A DNA stretch of 64,000 nucleotides. Source: Flammula alnicola. Its lineage: Eukaryota; Basidiomycota; Agaricomycetes; Agaricales; Strophariaceae. The position numbers and the translations under genes were made by a program. The number at the start of each line of letters is the position of its first letter. Position 1 is the stretch's first letter. Positions 1 through 10,077 of this stretch are shown one piece after another. Location: positions 222,938 to 286,937 of the forward strand of contig JADNRV010000062.1 in assembly GCA_015499995.1 (NCBI GenBank), given 5' to 3'. The notes under the pieces are model-generated. The model was not told the DNA's origin, did not search any database, and saw nothing but the letters and a program-made list of their open reading frames with translations.

Positions 1-888
1 GAGCCTGAAAAATGCGCGTTCTACACCTTCGCCATACGCGATCGTGAAAGTGACGCTGAATATCCCCATGAGAGAATATGCCCGATCCTCGCCTCGCGTT
101 GTCGTCCGTTTTGCCGCCCATACCATCCTCCTCGAGATTTCACCCCCTTGAAGACCCGGCTTGAAAAACACCATTTCAGAGTACGTGATCCCGGTTGCCT
201 TTTCAATCACCCGGTGGATGGGCGCGGGCGTGGCCCCCACAGAATAACTTGGTTTGTCGTTATCGATTTCTTTGGCAGTCAATGGTGTCCAGGTTTTGCC
301 GTAGAACTTAATTCTCTGAGGAGATAATAGTTCCTGGAGTGTCCATCCGCGTGTGAACCAGCGGTCATCTGGCATATCGTCGAGCGAAGTGGTGTTGGCG
401 AGATAGGTGAGGCATATGAAGGAATTTTCGTACCAGCGGTACATGGAGCGGATAGATTCATCAAGCTCGGAGGTGCTGTCCTTATTGATACAAATTGTGT
501 CCATCCAGCCGAGAGACACTTCATACTCTGCCGCTGCGACTTGACAGAAGCGCTGTAGTTTCTCGTACCCTGGTCCCGAAAGATTTCGGCCCAGTTTCCA
601 ATCTTCGAAGGTCACCTCATCCTCGAGCCACGTATGCGATAGGATAGCGTACCGAATACGCTCCTTGATGCAATCCCGGACGAGCGTATCTCGCTGCACA
701 AAATAGATAGTGTTCGTCTCCCGCTTTTGTGCCAGGTATTCCTCAGTGATATCCTCCATCTTCGGTATGAGGAGTTGAAACACGGCCCGTCTTTCAACAA
801 GCTCCATCTCTGGAAGCTTCAGCAACCTGATCGGCATTTGATCAAAGATGTATTCGCGGAGAGCGTCGGTTACTTCTGGGAGGACCAT
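1..888 (-). CDS. HET-domain (heterokaryon incompatibility) protein, 3' part beyond window
   Basis: An uninterrupted reading frame of 296 codons starts at the ATG at 886-888 and runs off the left edge. It shows the HET-domain signatures of basidiomycetes: YAILSHTW at about residue 82, GWMDTICINK at about residue 127, SMYRWYENS at about residue 149 and RGWTLQELL at about residue 179, followed by GEDRAYSLMGIF near the edge. HET domains occur in fungal vegetative-incompatibility proteins, which trigger cell death after fusion of unlike mycelia; in agaricomycetes they form large families of mostly unknown trigger. The usual HET region is complete here, but any C-terminal recognition domain (NACHT, WD or ankyrin) lies outside. 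No intron is needed in this part. The frame is open upstream of the chosen ATG for at least a dozen codons, so an upstream exon cannot be excluded. The next gene downstream in coordinates, the P450, is on the same strand. Confidence 0.9.
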   Translation of the reverse strand, partial: MVLPEVTDALREYIFDQMPIRLLKLPEMELVERRAVFQLLIPKMEDITEEYLAQKRETNTIYFVQRDTLVRDCIKERIRYAILSHTWLEDEVTFEDWKLGRNLSGPGYEKLQRFCQVAAAEYEVSLGWMDTICINKDSTSELDESIRSMYRWYENSFICLTYLANTTSLDDMPDDRWFTRGWTLQELLSPQRIKFYGKTWTPLTAKEIDNDKPSYSVGATPAPIHRVIEKATGITYSEMVFFKPGLQGGEISRRMVWAAKRTTTRGEDRAYSLMGIFSVTFTIAYGEGVERAFFRL

Positions 889-1222
889 GATGTTTGCTAC
901 ATGGAAGCGGATGTGTGTAATTAGCGATGATCAAGTGGGTGTATAATTTCATCGTACCTGATTCGAGGTTATAAAAATGGTCTGTTACAACTAGATCTGT
1001 ATTGTAGACAGAAAGTGAAGTAGCTGTGGTAAAATGTGAGTGCGAAAGTTTGAGGGGTGGCAGTGCAATTATACGAGCGCGTGAACATCTCTCATACTTA
1101 CTCGAAAATAGCACGGACTTGATAGTTATTGATTTACGGTCCATATTTGTTTAAATAATAGGCAGTCTCCATAGGATGTTCGAAACAGAATTACAAACAT
1201 AAGTACAACGTTCCAATGCAAA
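889..1222. other. Intergenic spacer between HET gene and P450
   Basis: This 334-bp AT-rich spacer separates the 5' end of the HET gene from the 3' end of the P450. Short open frames exist on the minus strand, but none has recognisable protein character. Confidence 0.6.
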
Positions 1223-3305
1223 TTAAGCTTCCTGATTGGCAAGAATTAGCTCTGCAGCCTTCGATGACCTGGGTGTGATGGAACATTTGAAAGGTTTGGG
1301 ATGACTAAATTGTCAAATGGTCGGCGAAATTGCCTGAGATTCGAACTTTTGGAAGCATACCTGATCGTTCCTGTAATTTGCTCATGAACAGGCTCTGTAA
1401 TTACACCGTCCTTTGAGATTTTTGTTATGTCGAACACCGCCAGCGACATGGCAACTGTTATGAACACAGATGCGTCGGCCAATACTCGACCTAGGTTTCA
1501 GAGAGGTCAGACAAGCAATCAATTATGAATGATGAGAGATTCGGCTTGCCAGGACATATTCTAAGGAAACTATTTTCAGCACGGAGGTTGTCCTAAAATA
1601 TAAAAGACTGACCTCCTTCCAAATCCAAAACAAACGTTCGTCGGGTCCGGTTCTGGGTACGGACCTAAGAACCTCTCGGGCTTGAATGCAGAGGGATCCG
1701 GGTAAATCCTTGGGTCGTGTAACATTTGCCTGCAAGGAAATGATCAGAACGTTGAGGAGAAAAGATTGTTCTAAAGCTTACCAGACGTTGCTGATCACCA
1801 CAGTGCCCTTCGGAATCAGGTAACCATCATGTATATTGTCTTCCATGACACGGTGAGGAACACCTAGCCGCATTGTCCGTCTGTAAGTTCGCAAAACAGA
1901 GAATCGTTGAACGTTCCCACGTACCAGTGGGAGCTACGGCATGCCATCTGAAAACCTCAAGCACGAGTGCGTTGACGTAGGGCAAATTTGGCCGGTCCGC
2001 AAAGTTAGGCAGTCTGTCGCCGCCCACAACTGCGTCTAGCTCTTTCTGAGCCTTCTTCGCAGATTCTGGATTCAATACCATCGCTAAGAAGAAAGCGCAG
2101 ATGGAAGCTACGGTCTGCTCGCTCTTAGTATTGTTATTTAAAAAGTAGACTATCGACAGACTTACGGTATCGGCGCCACCGGAGTATAGAGATGCAGCAG
2201 ACCATTTGATATCGTGATCTTCGGCAGCAGTCAAATTCGGCGCTTCAAGGAGTCGAGAAGTGAATGACACTTCAGCGGTCCCCAATGCCTAGGAAGAGAG
2301 TTAGATATCGCGGAGGCGCAAAAAAGGTGCAAATAAACCATTTGTTGTTTGACAAATTGATGGGGGCCCTCAGCCATAACGGCCAAGGTATTGGCCCATT
2401 CAGCTGCGGTCTTCTTGAACCCGGCACCGGGGAACCATGCAGGGACATGTCGTACTTGAATTATGCTTGGCATCGACACCATCGATATCGTGGAAGACAT
2501 CAAGAAACTTACAAGGAGGAACGAGGTTCACCATGAATCCTCCTGGCGCCGTCGAGAGAGAAAACTGTTCGGTGGCCACATCGGCCATAGTGACGAAAGG
2601 ATCGTCCTTTTCTTTTACCTCATAGCCATGTGAGATGCGTAGAATAATGGCGCCAGCGGTTCTATGGATAGTTAATAGTGCGTATCAGTCAACAGCAGCT
2701 TCTTCATAGATATTAGATAAGAGAGGTACTGACTTGCGCACATGAGCAACCAGATCATCCGGATTTGTCAAGACCCTCTTCAGGAACCGATTGGTCTCGA
2801 CTTCTTCTACTGGATGGAACTGCGACATGGCAGCATGGCTTCCAATGGTCTGATGGAATAATTTACGATAGTTGCGGAAGCGGTCGCCATACGGGATGAG
2901 GACGAGCGTATTTTTCCAGCCAACGAGTTCGCCTCCCATCTGCATGACCGGCCTGTCAGAGTAAATCGAGCTTTTCTTGTCTTGCATCTCAATGGCAGTC
3001 TTCGCTGAGTTTAAGATAATCATTTGTTGCCCAAAGACTGACACAGAAACGATGTCGCCTGAAGGGATACCTTCAGTGAAACAATGAACCCACGAGAGAA
3101 TGCTAAGGAACATACCCCATTTTTGACCCCATTCTGCAAAGGTGACCCATTCTTGAGTAGTAGGCAGATCGAGAAGATTCCCGAGAAGAGGAAGTTTGCG
3201 CGGTCCTGGAGGAAGAGGCGCTGACGACTTGCTCAAGATCTTCTTCAATAAAACAAGTGCGAGGGCTAATAGCGCGACGTCGAGAAACGCAAGGAAGCTG
3301 GCCAT
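1223..3305 (-). CDS. Cytochrome P450 monooxygenase, ER-anchored, multi-exon
   Basis: The protein starts with a hydrophobic anchor ([20 protein letters not shown]) and the proline hinge [14 protein letters not shown], typical of microsomal P450s. Read through several short introns, it has every diagnostic motif: the I-helix SGGADTVS (about 2175), the K-helix ExxR as EVFRWH (about 1945), the PERF motif FKPERF (about 1670) and the haem loop FGFGRR-ICPG-RVLAD. The haem loop is split: FGFGRR ends at 1613, an 11-nt micro-exon at 1550-1560 supplies I-C-P and the first base of G, and the rest starts at 1490. The intron 1491-1549 begins with GC (GCAAGC) instead of GT. The last intron precedes [14 protein letters not shown] and the stop is at 1223-1225. 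The general role is O2/NADPH-dependent oxidation with a P450 reductase. The agaricomycete family resembles CYP620/CYP64-type enzymes, but the substrate cannot be inferred and no secondary-metabolite core enzyme is adjacent. Confidence 0.92.
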
Positions 3306-4709
3306 AGTACGAGATTTGCAGGGGAAGAAGAAGTCCTTTCAATGTTTTATCTGCCTCCACATATGCGCGGTATATATTGGGGATCCTGAGAGATTCTTCC
3401 GGCGATTTAGTATAAGCGCATAATGCATTCGCTTTGGCAACGGGCTCTGTAGGCAATCAAGCGATTAAACTCCTCGGAATTTAGAAAGCTTGTGCCACAA
3501 TCAAGCCCGAGAGTCGGTACCATATTTGCAAGGATGTATACGCTCCAAAGGTTCCTCTGCAAAGGATCAATGGCATATGCCCTCCATGTTTTGGTTAATA
3601 AAAAGCAGCACCGCGGTTCCAAAATGACCCGGAAATCCGGAAGGACACGGCTAAGTATGGGGTGGAGCCTTGAGGAGCTTTCAAGCTTTCTGCAACCAAT
3701 TGCAAAATAGACCGAGACAGAAGGACCCACACAGATCAGACAAAGAAATGAGGTAGGACGACACCTCTCCATCTATATAAAGCACCCTCGGATGTAAGTG
3801 GTAATCTCTGGTGCTGAGAAACCTGAGTACTTACTGACAGGTGTCCAAGCCCGAGCCCGCTGTGTGCAGATTCCATGGAGAAATTGGTTTGCGTCGAGAA
3901 CAAGGAAATTATGTCATCCCTATCGCTATCGCTGCAATATGAATGCCAGCAGGAGAAGTCGTGGTGCATATCAGAACTTGATCAGAACCGTTCGTTCTTG
4001 CATTTCGGATCCGACACGGAAGACAGGGACATCGCCGCTGTTCCAGGTTTCTGGCGCTCAACCGTCAGTTTTTCGAGACGTGAAAGTTGAACAAGTCACT
4101 AGTCAATACTAGTCAATGTTCGAGTCCAAGGTACATAGTGGGCGCCAGTGTTGTTAATAACCCGGTTGACAGTCCAGGTCGACTCAGTGCAGGTGGGTCG
4201 GTCCATTTAGGGTTGAGGACATGAATTTGGACTGACTGGTCAAATAAATTTCGTGGGATATCGGCAAGGGATATCCGAGGGATCCGGGCACTGAACACGT
4301 CCGTTTGTCAATACTTCACAGACAGTAACAGTGTAAGTACTCTACAGAAGCTAACTAATTCTAATGCTTCACAAAAAGACCTGCAGACTTCAGAGTGAAA
4401 AAACGAATTTAGACCTGTGAAAGAGATTTCTACACCCGATAGGCGAGCATCTCTCGCCTTGACATATCATAGGGATAATCTCGGGCCCTCGGCCTCTGCG
4501 CTGCGCATTTGGCGCCGTAGTATATGTATGTAGATCTTTATCAGTCTTAGGATCCCCTATGAAGTGGTAAGGGTCGTCCATTGTAGGTCACTGGCAACAT
4601 GGGCGCCGCGAAAGGCGGGGTTTGGTTGGTCTCCGTCTCTCCCTGAGATCCTGCATATCATCACAGAATTAGCATAAACAAAGAAATAGTGTGCACTGTT
4701 AAATAGAGA
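3306..4709. other. Gene-free stretch upstream of the P450
   Basis: This 1.4-kb region contains the P450 promoter (TATATATTGG at about 3370) and several short unrelated open frames on both strands without conserved motifs. The tandem TACTAGTCAATACTAGTCAA at about 4095-4115 is the only local repetition seen. Confidence 0.5.
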
Positions 4710-5102
4710 TCACCTACGTCTTTCCATTCCAAGCCGTTTCCTCGGGCTCGGATGCAAGGAAGGAATAATCTCTTCAGCTCGTCTCCAGAGCTGGGCATAT
4801 GGACCCATGGTATCATATTGAAGATCGCGGATGGTGGGAAAGAGCTTGAAGAGGCCTCGGGCAACGTTCAGATGCACTGGGCTGACCACGGGAGAGGTCC
4901 ACACATCGAGAGAAACAAGATCGTGCGAAAGGGAGGGAACGGCATTGAGTTCTGGCATGTTTTCTGTCTGCAACGAAAAAAGGAGTGATCGTAGGTGGGG
5001 CAGATTTTCTGGGACTTCTATGAGGGAATGGAAATCGATTGTTCCAACACGGGGTGTAAAGATACGTAATTCTTCAACGTCTGGCCAGGCCTTGATGAAA
5101 CC

Positions 5103-5222
5103 CAAGGGGCTGCACCCGGAAGATCCCGAGACATCGACTCCCCCCTTACCGTTCCTCTGATGCAAGGCGCTATCAGCTGGGGTCCTAGTCAGAAACTTCC
5201 ATATCAGGAAGGGAACACTCGC
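5103..5222 (+). repeat. Left terminal inverted repeat of the 781-bp element
   Basis: Its reverse complement is found at 5764-5883. Matching stops sharply after the shared CTCGC. Confidence 0.88.
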
Positions 5223-5763
5223 GTAAGGGAACCGTCGCTTAGTGGGGAAAGGGCTGTGGCATCAGTGAATGCTTCATTGCAATAAAATGTTATATAGTAA
5301 GTGCTAATAAGGTCAAAAATATTACTGGGAGCACTGCTTACTTGGTGAAGCTGAATGAATGTAGTTGACTTGAGCCAGGCTGATCAAGAAGCTCAAGAAC
5401 CCGAACCTCGGAGGGAAAGATATCGACCACGGAGGTCATACGAGTACTGTACAAGTTCTTTGCCAGACCCTACTTCGATGTGGACCTTTGAATGGCAATG
5501 AAGCACCAGTATCCTTGTCATGGAAGTAACGCTGGCATACTCGACTGCCAGTGGGTCTCTGGCAATGGCAACATACTCTGTGTCTGTGCGAGGCATCACA
5601 TAACAGAATGGTGGTGATAATGACAATTTCGACGGGCATCTCGAGATATAAGTAGTGAACACTAGTGAAGCTTAAGAGACCTAGAAAAACGGATATTAGA
5701 GACAGGTAGAAAAATGTAATCTATGTGCAGCTGCCACAGTCGACGGTACCATTGGTGATCTAA

Positions 5764-5883
5764 GCGAGCGTTCCCTTCCTGATATGGAAATTTCTGACTA
5801 GGACCCCAGCTGATAGCGCCTTGCATCAGAGGAACGGTAAGGGGGGAGTCGATGTCTCGGGATCTTCCGAGTGCAGCCCCTTG
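5764..5883 (-). repeat. Right terminal inverted repeat of the 781-bp element
   Basis: Reverse complement of 5103-5222, ending with GCAGCCCCTTG immediately before the ATGAAACC duplication. Confidence 0.88.
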
Positions 5884-6190
5884 ATGAAACCTTGCATGTG
5901 AGCAGGAGACAGCGACCAGAAGGCGGCGTAGGCGATGTTGACTTTAGTGAGATTGAGCTTCAGCAGATCGGGATAAATGTGGGCGGGTATGTCAGACATA
6001 AGGGGAAGTGTATAAGGGTAGCTGTTGACCATATATCTGGCCATGGGATATGTCGACGACGTCATATCATATCCCAAATTAAGCTCCTTAAACCGTTGGC
6101 CTGTATTCTGATGCAAAGCACCGAAGAATGCATGCCAGCTGGCTTCTTCGAAGTCCGCATGTACTTCTTGAGGTGATTTACGGCGCGGCC

Positions 6191-6900
6191 ACATCAGGAA
6201 AAACCTCATTTTCCGATATGTAAGGATTAGTGTAAAGTCAGTAGAATCAGTAGAGGCATATTTTATTATCACTGAATCTGTCAGAATAAGTGTAGAATAA
6301 ATTCAACTGGGTAGTACACACATTTATTCCAAGACAATAAGTTAGTCGCTCACTTATTTCATTTCAATCTGTCAAATGAAGTACCTATTTAACTTATTTA
6401 TCCTTACTCTGTCACAAGTCAAGTGATGTCAAACATATGGATTGTCAGTATATACATTTAACTACAAGATCATCCTCTTTTACCGAGGCCAATCATTCTC
6501 CCTCGCGTCGAGTGCCCCTGATCTCCCGGTTGCCCTATCCACATGTGATCAAATGCTTCCATGAACGATACCGCCATCGCGCTCTGGGAGGTAGGTGGCG
6601 GCACAGCAGCAGGGATGGTGGGCATAGACAACGGGTTTGGGATGGTGATGGTGGATGAGGGCGTTGGGTCGGTTAGCTCTCTGTTTTGAAGGAGGGTGGG
6701 AGCCGTCGACGATCCAGGTGTGGGGATGAGCCTGAGTCCAGGGCCGATCACGCTGCAGCGGCGAATATCAGTGGCTTCGTCCGAGCTCGTGCAGCCGCCA
6801 GATGATTCCTCGTCAGAGGCCATGTGGGTATCTTCGTCCTGGTTCACGGTGATAGGGCCGCAAACTGGCCACGCATGAATTTTGCAATATATCATCTTTT
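6191..6900 (-). mobile_element. Repeat X, copy 1 (unclassified mobile element end)
   Basis: Positions 6191-6622 are repeated in reverse complement at 51670-52101 with only about two or three differences. One end, ACATCAGGAAAAACCTC, is shared exactly and then the flanks diverge, so this is an element terminus. Both copies abut the coding region of an F-box gene. The unit probably continues to at least 6900, because the open frame at 6470-6895 crosses the point where copy 2 is cut. No TIR partner, LTR signature or poly-A tail was found. Confidence 0.6.
6470..6895 (-). CDS. Hypothetical protein encoded in repeat X (141 aa)
   Basis: This is an open frame rich in Ser, Thr and Pro, with an acidic patch (MASDEESSGG) and a C-terminus ending GRMIGLGKRG. 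Its last third is kept in the second copy at 51670-51822 with almost no change. No known domain is recognised. It could be the final exon of a transposon gene or a chance frame; the only support is conservation between two very recent copies, which is weak evidence for coding. Confidence 0.3.
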   Translation of the reverse strand: MIYCKIHAWPVCGPITVNQDEDTHMASDEESSGGCTSSDEATDIRRCSVIGPGLRLIPTPGSSTAPTLLQNRELTDPTPSSTITIPNPLSMPTIPAAVPPPTSQSAMAVSFMEAFDHMWIGQPGDQGHSTRGRMIGLGKRG

Positions 6901-8470
6901 ACCTATGGAATATTACCGAGACAAAGAGACTATAACGCACCCAAGTTAGTAGTCTGAAGCCTAGCTATGCGACTACTAGCTGTCATATAACCTGTGACAA
7001 TGGTAATCAGACGCGGTTCAGAGCTAGCTGAGTCCGTATGATAAGCCGGGAGACAGTTAAAAGTTAGAAAACAGTGAAACATAGAACGCATAAGTCATAA
7101 ACGACTAGCGAGGCATAAACGCACCATGGGGAATAAATTAAAAGACTTCTGGATGCTTTGGAAATAGTGCACGGCGAATTCAGTACAATCAATGTATTGC
7201 TGAATAGCTAGCTACAAAAATACTACAACTAGGAGCGCGAGACACAGCTAGTGAGAGCTAGATGCGAATGCGTCGACTACTAGCGAGCGTATCTTATGAC
7301 TTACTGAGAAACGCATGGGACGCGGACGCGTTAGTTAGACGCACGCTCTACCCTCTACCCGGGGGGCTACCAAAAGTGGTAATAAGATGAGAAAGGAAAG
7401 AAGGAACCGGCATCAATGATGGCCGCAGATCCGGAATAAAGCGGCACCGCTAGCCGAGACGCACGCATGATGCGCATGGTACGCGGAAGTCAGGAGCGTC
7501 CTAGCGCGCTAAAATGGGATGAATTTCCAAATCCTTGACCGCTAGCTGGTCACCTGGAATACTCAACCCTATACCCATTGCCTGCAGGCATTATTTACAC
7601 GAGATAAGAATGTTTTACTCTATTTTATTCGCATACCAGAACCACACATAGCTGTAGTATAAAAGATGTACTTCTGTAGCTAATTACCTTAAGCAATCTC
7701 TTCCCAGTTTTATTTCGAGCTAAGACGCAGTGTCTAGTAAGAAAGAGGACGAATAAAGGATCAGTTTGACTTCAATAGAGTTCGTTTGAAAGCCAGAAGA
7801 AGGCTTAGTGTTAAAGAGAAGTTCTTGAGGACAAGGTCCAAGAATTTAGAAGCCAGAAGAGTGCTTAGAGGCCGGAAGAGTGCCTAGAGAAAGTCAGAAA
7901 CAGAGTCCAAGTGGGCTAGCAGATCGTTCAGAAGGTAGCGCACAGTGCGGCCTTAGTTTCAGACGAGTTCCGAGCCTCCAGAGCAGCTAGTGCTTCGAAA
8001 GTCGAGCTAGTAGCATCTTAGAGAGCTTTTCTAAAAACATAAAACCTTAAAAATCAATAAAACCGTTCATCCTTGTGATAAAACGAAGCTTGAAACGAAG
8101 ATAAAACGTGTATTTGAATAATCCCTCATACCCACTTTAAACGAACCGCGAGGCGCTGTCTACAAGTCAGCTAGCTAAATAAAACAAACACTGTGGAGTA
8201 CAGCACACTACATATTTCTGAAGCTAGTAGAGCGTCGCTCGACCTAGTTAGGATCTCGCTCCGCAGTTGTGTGTGTTGTTTAGGTCACTGAGCGCGTAGC
8301 GGGTCTCTCAACGGTGGGAGGAATGGCCTTCTCAGGCAGGTTGCCCACCTCCCTCCGCTTGGCATCACTGCAAAGTAAAAGGCCCGTTTCATTAGTAGCA
8401 CTGACTCGGAGTGGTAGATAGAGAAAAGAACTTACAATTTCTGGCGCATTGCAGAGCATGCCGCCTTCAC
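6901..8470. other. Non-coding, repeat-like region
   Basis: No plausible coding frame exceeds 60 codons. The stretch is dense in CTAGC/GCTAG words between 6950 and 7350. It contains AGCCAGAAGA-type reiterations at 7790-7900 (three imperfect repeats around GAAGAGTGCTTAGAG) and a TATAAAAGATG at about 7659. It looks like decayed transposon or LTR material, but no boundaries can be defined. Confidence 0.45.
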
Positions 8471-8474
8471 TTTT

Positions 8475-8935
8475 TTAACATACTCCTCGGGGTTCAGGGC
8501 GATGCGAGTGGCCCTGCTGCGAACAGGAGGCCAGACTCTGGGCCGTGGTGGAGGCATTTGGAGTGGGCATAGTTTGCAGGGTAACGTGGTGGTATCCCTT
8601 CAGACGCGGACACTTCTTGCGCTTGTGTTTGGGCGTGTGCCAAGGAACCCATCCCGGTGATGATGCATCCTTAGGATCGTCAGGTGGTTCCATAGAATGG
8701 GACCGTTCAGAGGGCTGTATGCATGAAATTAGAATAAAAGGGTGAAAAAATGTGAAAACGCACTGGGATTTCGCTTGGGAGGTGGTGGTGGTACTGGGTC
8801 AAGCTCAACAACCAAAAAACCCGCCCCAAAATGCATATTATATGCCCAATTCTCCCCGAGCCAATCAGGATTTTCATGCGCTTGCGTGCTAGGGTGGATT
8901 CGGGAGGTTTCAGCGGAAGTAAATGTCGGGGCCAT
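8475..8935 (-). CDS. Hypothetical small gene, possibly two exons
   Basis: Two minus-strand open frames, 8729-8935 and 8475-8693, could be joined by a short intron. The first contains ENPDWLGENWAYNMHF and a run of prolines; the second contains a basic stretch (KHKRKKCPRLKGYHH). Text of this style is common in transposon-associated agaricomycete ORFs, but no domain is recognised and neither start nor end is certain. Confidence 0.25.
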
Positions 8936-9139
8936 TCACTGGTGTTCGCGGATTGTTAGCCAGTAAGTTTCAGACTGAAGAATGGATATATAAACTTACA
9001 GCACATGAGCTTGGGTCAAAGCCCATTATGGCAAGCCACACGGGGAGAATACATGAAATTGCGGCGAGAAATTTAGGAGGAGGACGACAAAGTTGTGTCG
9101 AATCTCCGCAAAATGTCACGTGATCGCATCAACAAGGCT

Positions 9140-9272
9140 GAATAGTAAACCGCATGTCTGCGGTTTAGGGTTGGGTAAAAAAAAATTGATTTTTTACTTA
9201 CCGTGGAATTATTTACCGGTAAGTTACTGGTAAGTTACCACCCTGACAGAGGAGGGATTTCGGCTGGTAAGT
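9140..9272. other. Short GGTAAGTTA-repeat stretch
   Basis: Around a poly-A run at 9178-9187 the sequence reiterates GGTAAGTTA (about 9219, 9230 and 9265). Function unknown; it borders the 195-bp tandem duplication. Confidence 0.4.
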
Positions 9273-9662
9273 TAGGTCATGTGCACGCGGAAACATACAG
9301 TGCGGAATGAGAGACTGGTGTAGTGCATGCTACATAACACTTATTTATGGTTTAAAGGCTGTAGACTACTCTTTAATATCATTACTTTTATTTGTACCAG
9401 CCAGTATAAATTCAATCAACAGCCCAAAAAAGTTGTGGCCAAAATACTTCAAGATGACAATGGGTGGTAGGTCACGTGCACGCGGAAACATACAGTGCGG
9501 AATGAGAGGCTGGTGTAGTGCATGCTACACAACACTTATTTATGGTTTGAAGGATGTAGACTACTCTTTAATATCATTACTTTTATTTGTACCAGCCAGT
9601 ATAAATTCAATCAACAGCCCAAAAAAGTTGTGGCCAAAATACTTCAAGATGACAATGGGTGG
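9273..9662 (+). repeat. Tandem duplication, 2 x 195 bp
   Basis: Unit 1 (9273-9467) and unit 2 (9468-9662) both begin TAGGTCA(T/C)GTGCACGCGG and end GACAATGGGTGG. They differ at only a handful of bases (for example GAGAGACTGG versus GAGAGGCTGG, and TTTAAAGGCT versus TTTGAAGGAT). Each unit keeps a short frame on both strands, which is a consequence of the period being divisible by three rather than evidence of a gene. Confidence 0.92.
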
Positions 9663-10053
9663 GCGGTGGTGCCGGACCAGCGGACCTCCAAATGCATGAC
9701 TCACCGGTTCTCCTCGACACTCTAATCTTCACAGGTGCGTCCTCCGCATCATCACTGCCAACAGACCCCAACCCAGTTCCAGGTGTGTTTTCCTTCTCCA
9801 AGCCTGTGGCAGCAGAGCTGACAGCAATGCAGGAAGCAGCAGCAGGTCCAGCAGCTGGAGCTGATGCAGGAGTTTTGGGCCTTCCACGCGGTTTCACTGC
9901 GGCGACTTTAACCGTTGTCGTTGTGGCTGAAGCAGGGGTCTTAGCAGCGGGTGTTTTAACAGCTGCATTTGCATTGGCCTTAACAGCTCCGAGTCGCCCT
10001 CCACGCATATTCGCCAAAGGCGCAGACACCACAACAACTCCCACAATGTCCAA
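9607..10053 (-). CDS. Hypothetical basic/Ala-rich ORF with an AT-hook-like core
   Basis: A 148-codon frame of alanine, threonine and proline with KPRGRPKTP, which matches the R-G-R-P core of AT-hook DNA-binding motifs, at about residue 54. The C-terminal 20 codons lie in the 195-bp tandem repeat. The opposite strand is also open over the same stretch, so coding is uncertain; it may be the remnant of a chromatin-type gene. Confidence 0.25.
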   Translation of the reverse strand: MDIVGVVVVSAPLANMRGGRLGAVKANANAAVKTPAAKTPASATTTTVKVAAVKPRGRPKTPASAPAAGPAAASCIAVSSAATGLEKENTPGTGLGSVGSDDAEDAPVKIRVSRRTGESCIWRSAGPAPPPTHCHLEVFWPQLFWAVD

Positions 10054-10077
10054 TGGTACATCCCCCCTCTCCTAGTG

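Larger units (their letters stand above)
5103..5883. mobile_element. Non-autonomous DNA transposon (781 bp, 120-bp TIRs, 8-bp TSD)
   Basis: The terminal inverted repeats 5103-5222 and 5764-5883 are 120 bp each and match over their whole length with only a few mismatches; both begin CAAGGGGCTGCAC. The element is flanked by a perfect 8-bp duplication ATGAAACC at 5095-5102 and 5884-5891. The about 540-bp interior has only short open frames and no transposase motifs. An 8-bp target duplication fits hAT (also P-type) elements, whereas very long TIRs are more usual for Mutator-like MITEs, so the superfamily is uncertain. It sits inside an F-box/LRR-type gene, in the codons for GFIK. Confidence 0.88.
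4710..6191 (-). pseudogene. F-box/LRR-type gene, C-terminal half, interrupted by a transposon
   Basis: Two minus-strand coding pieces belong to one gene. The upstream piece (about 6191 down to 5884) reads from WPRRKSPQEVHADFEEASWH to SPAHMQGFIK. The downstream piece (about 5102 to 4710) starts again at GFIKAWPDVEELRIFTP and continues with leucine-rich text ending RKRLGMERRR. The repeated GFIK codons are the target-site duplication of the element at 5103-5883; removing the element plus one 8-bp copy restores one continuous frame. The text resembles the LRR-like C-terminus of agaricomycete F-box proteins (SCF ubiquitin-ligase adaptors). The N-terminus with the F-box itself is absent because repeat X begins at 6191. 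The remains cannot encode a functional protein. The family assignment rests on style and on the many F-box neighbours, not on an F-box motif in this piece. Confidence 0.65.

Noticed and set aside
1..3305. Secondary-metabolite cluster (P450 plus neighbour)
   Set aside because: No core synthase, transporter or regulator is present; the adjacent gene is a HET-domain protein.
9659..10075. Plus-strand Ala/Thr-rich protein of 138 codons
   Set aside because: Overlaps the opposite-strand AT-hook-like frame and a tandem repeat; neither is strongly supported and the plus frame has no motif.
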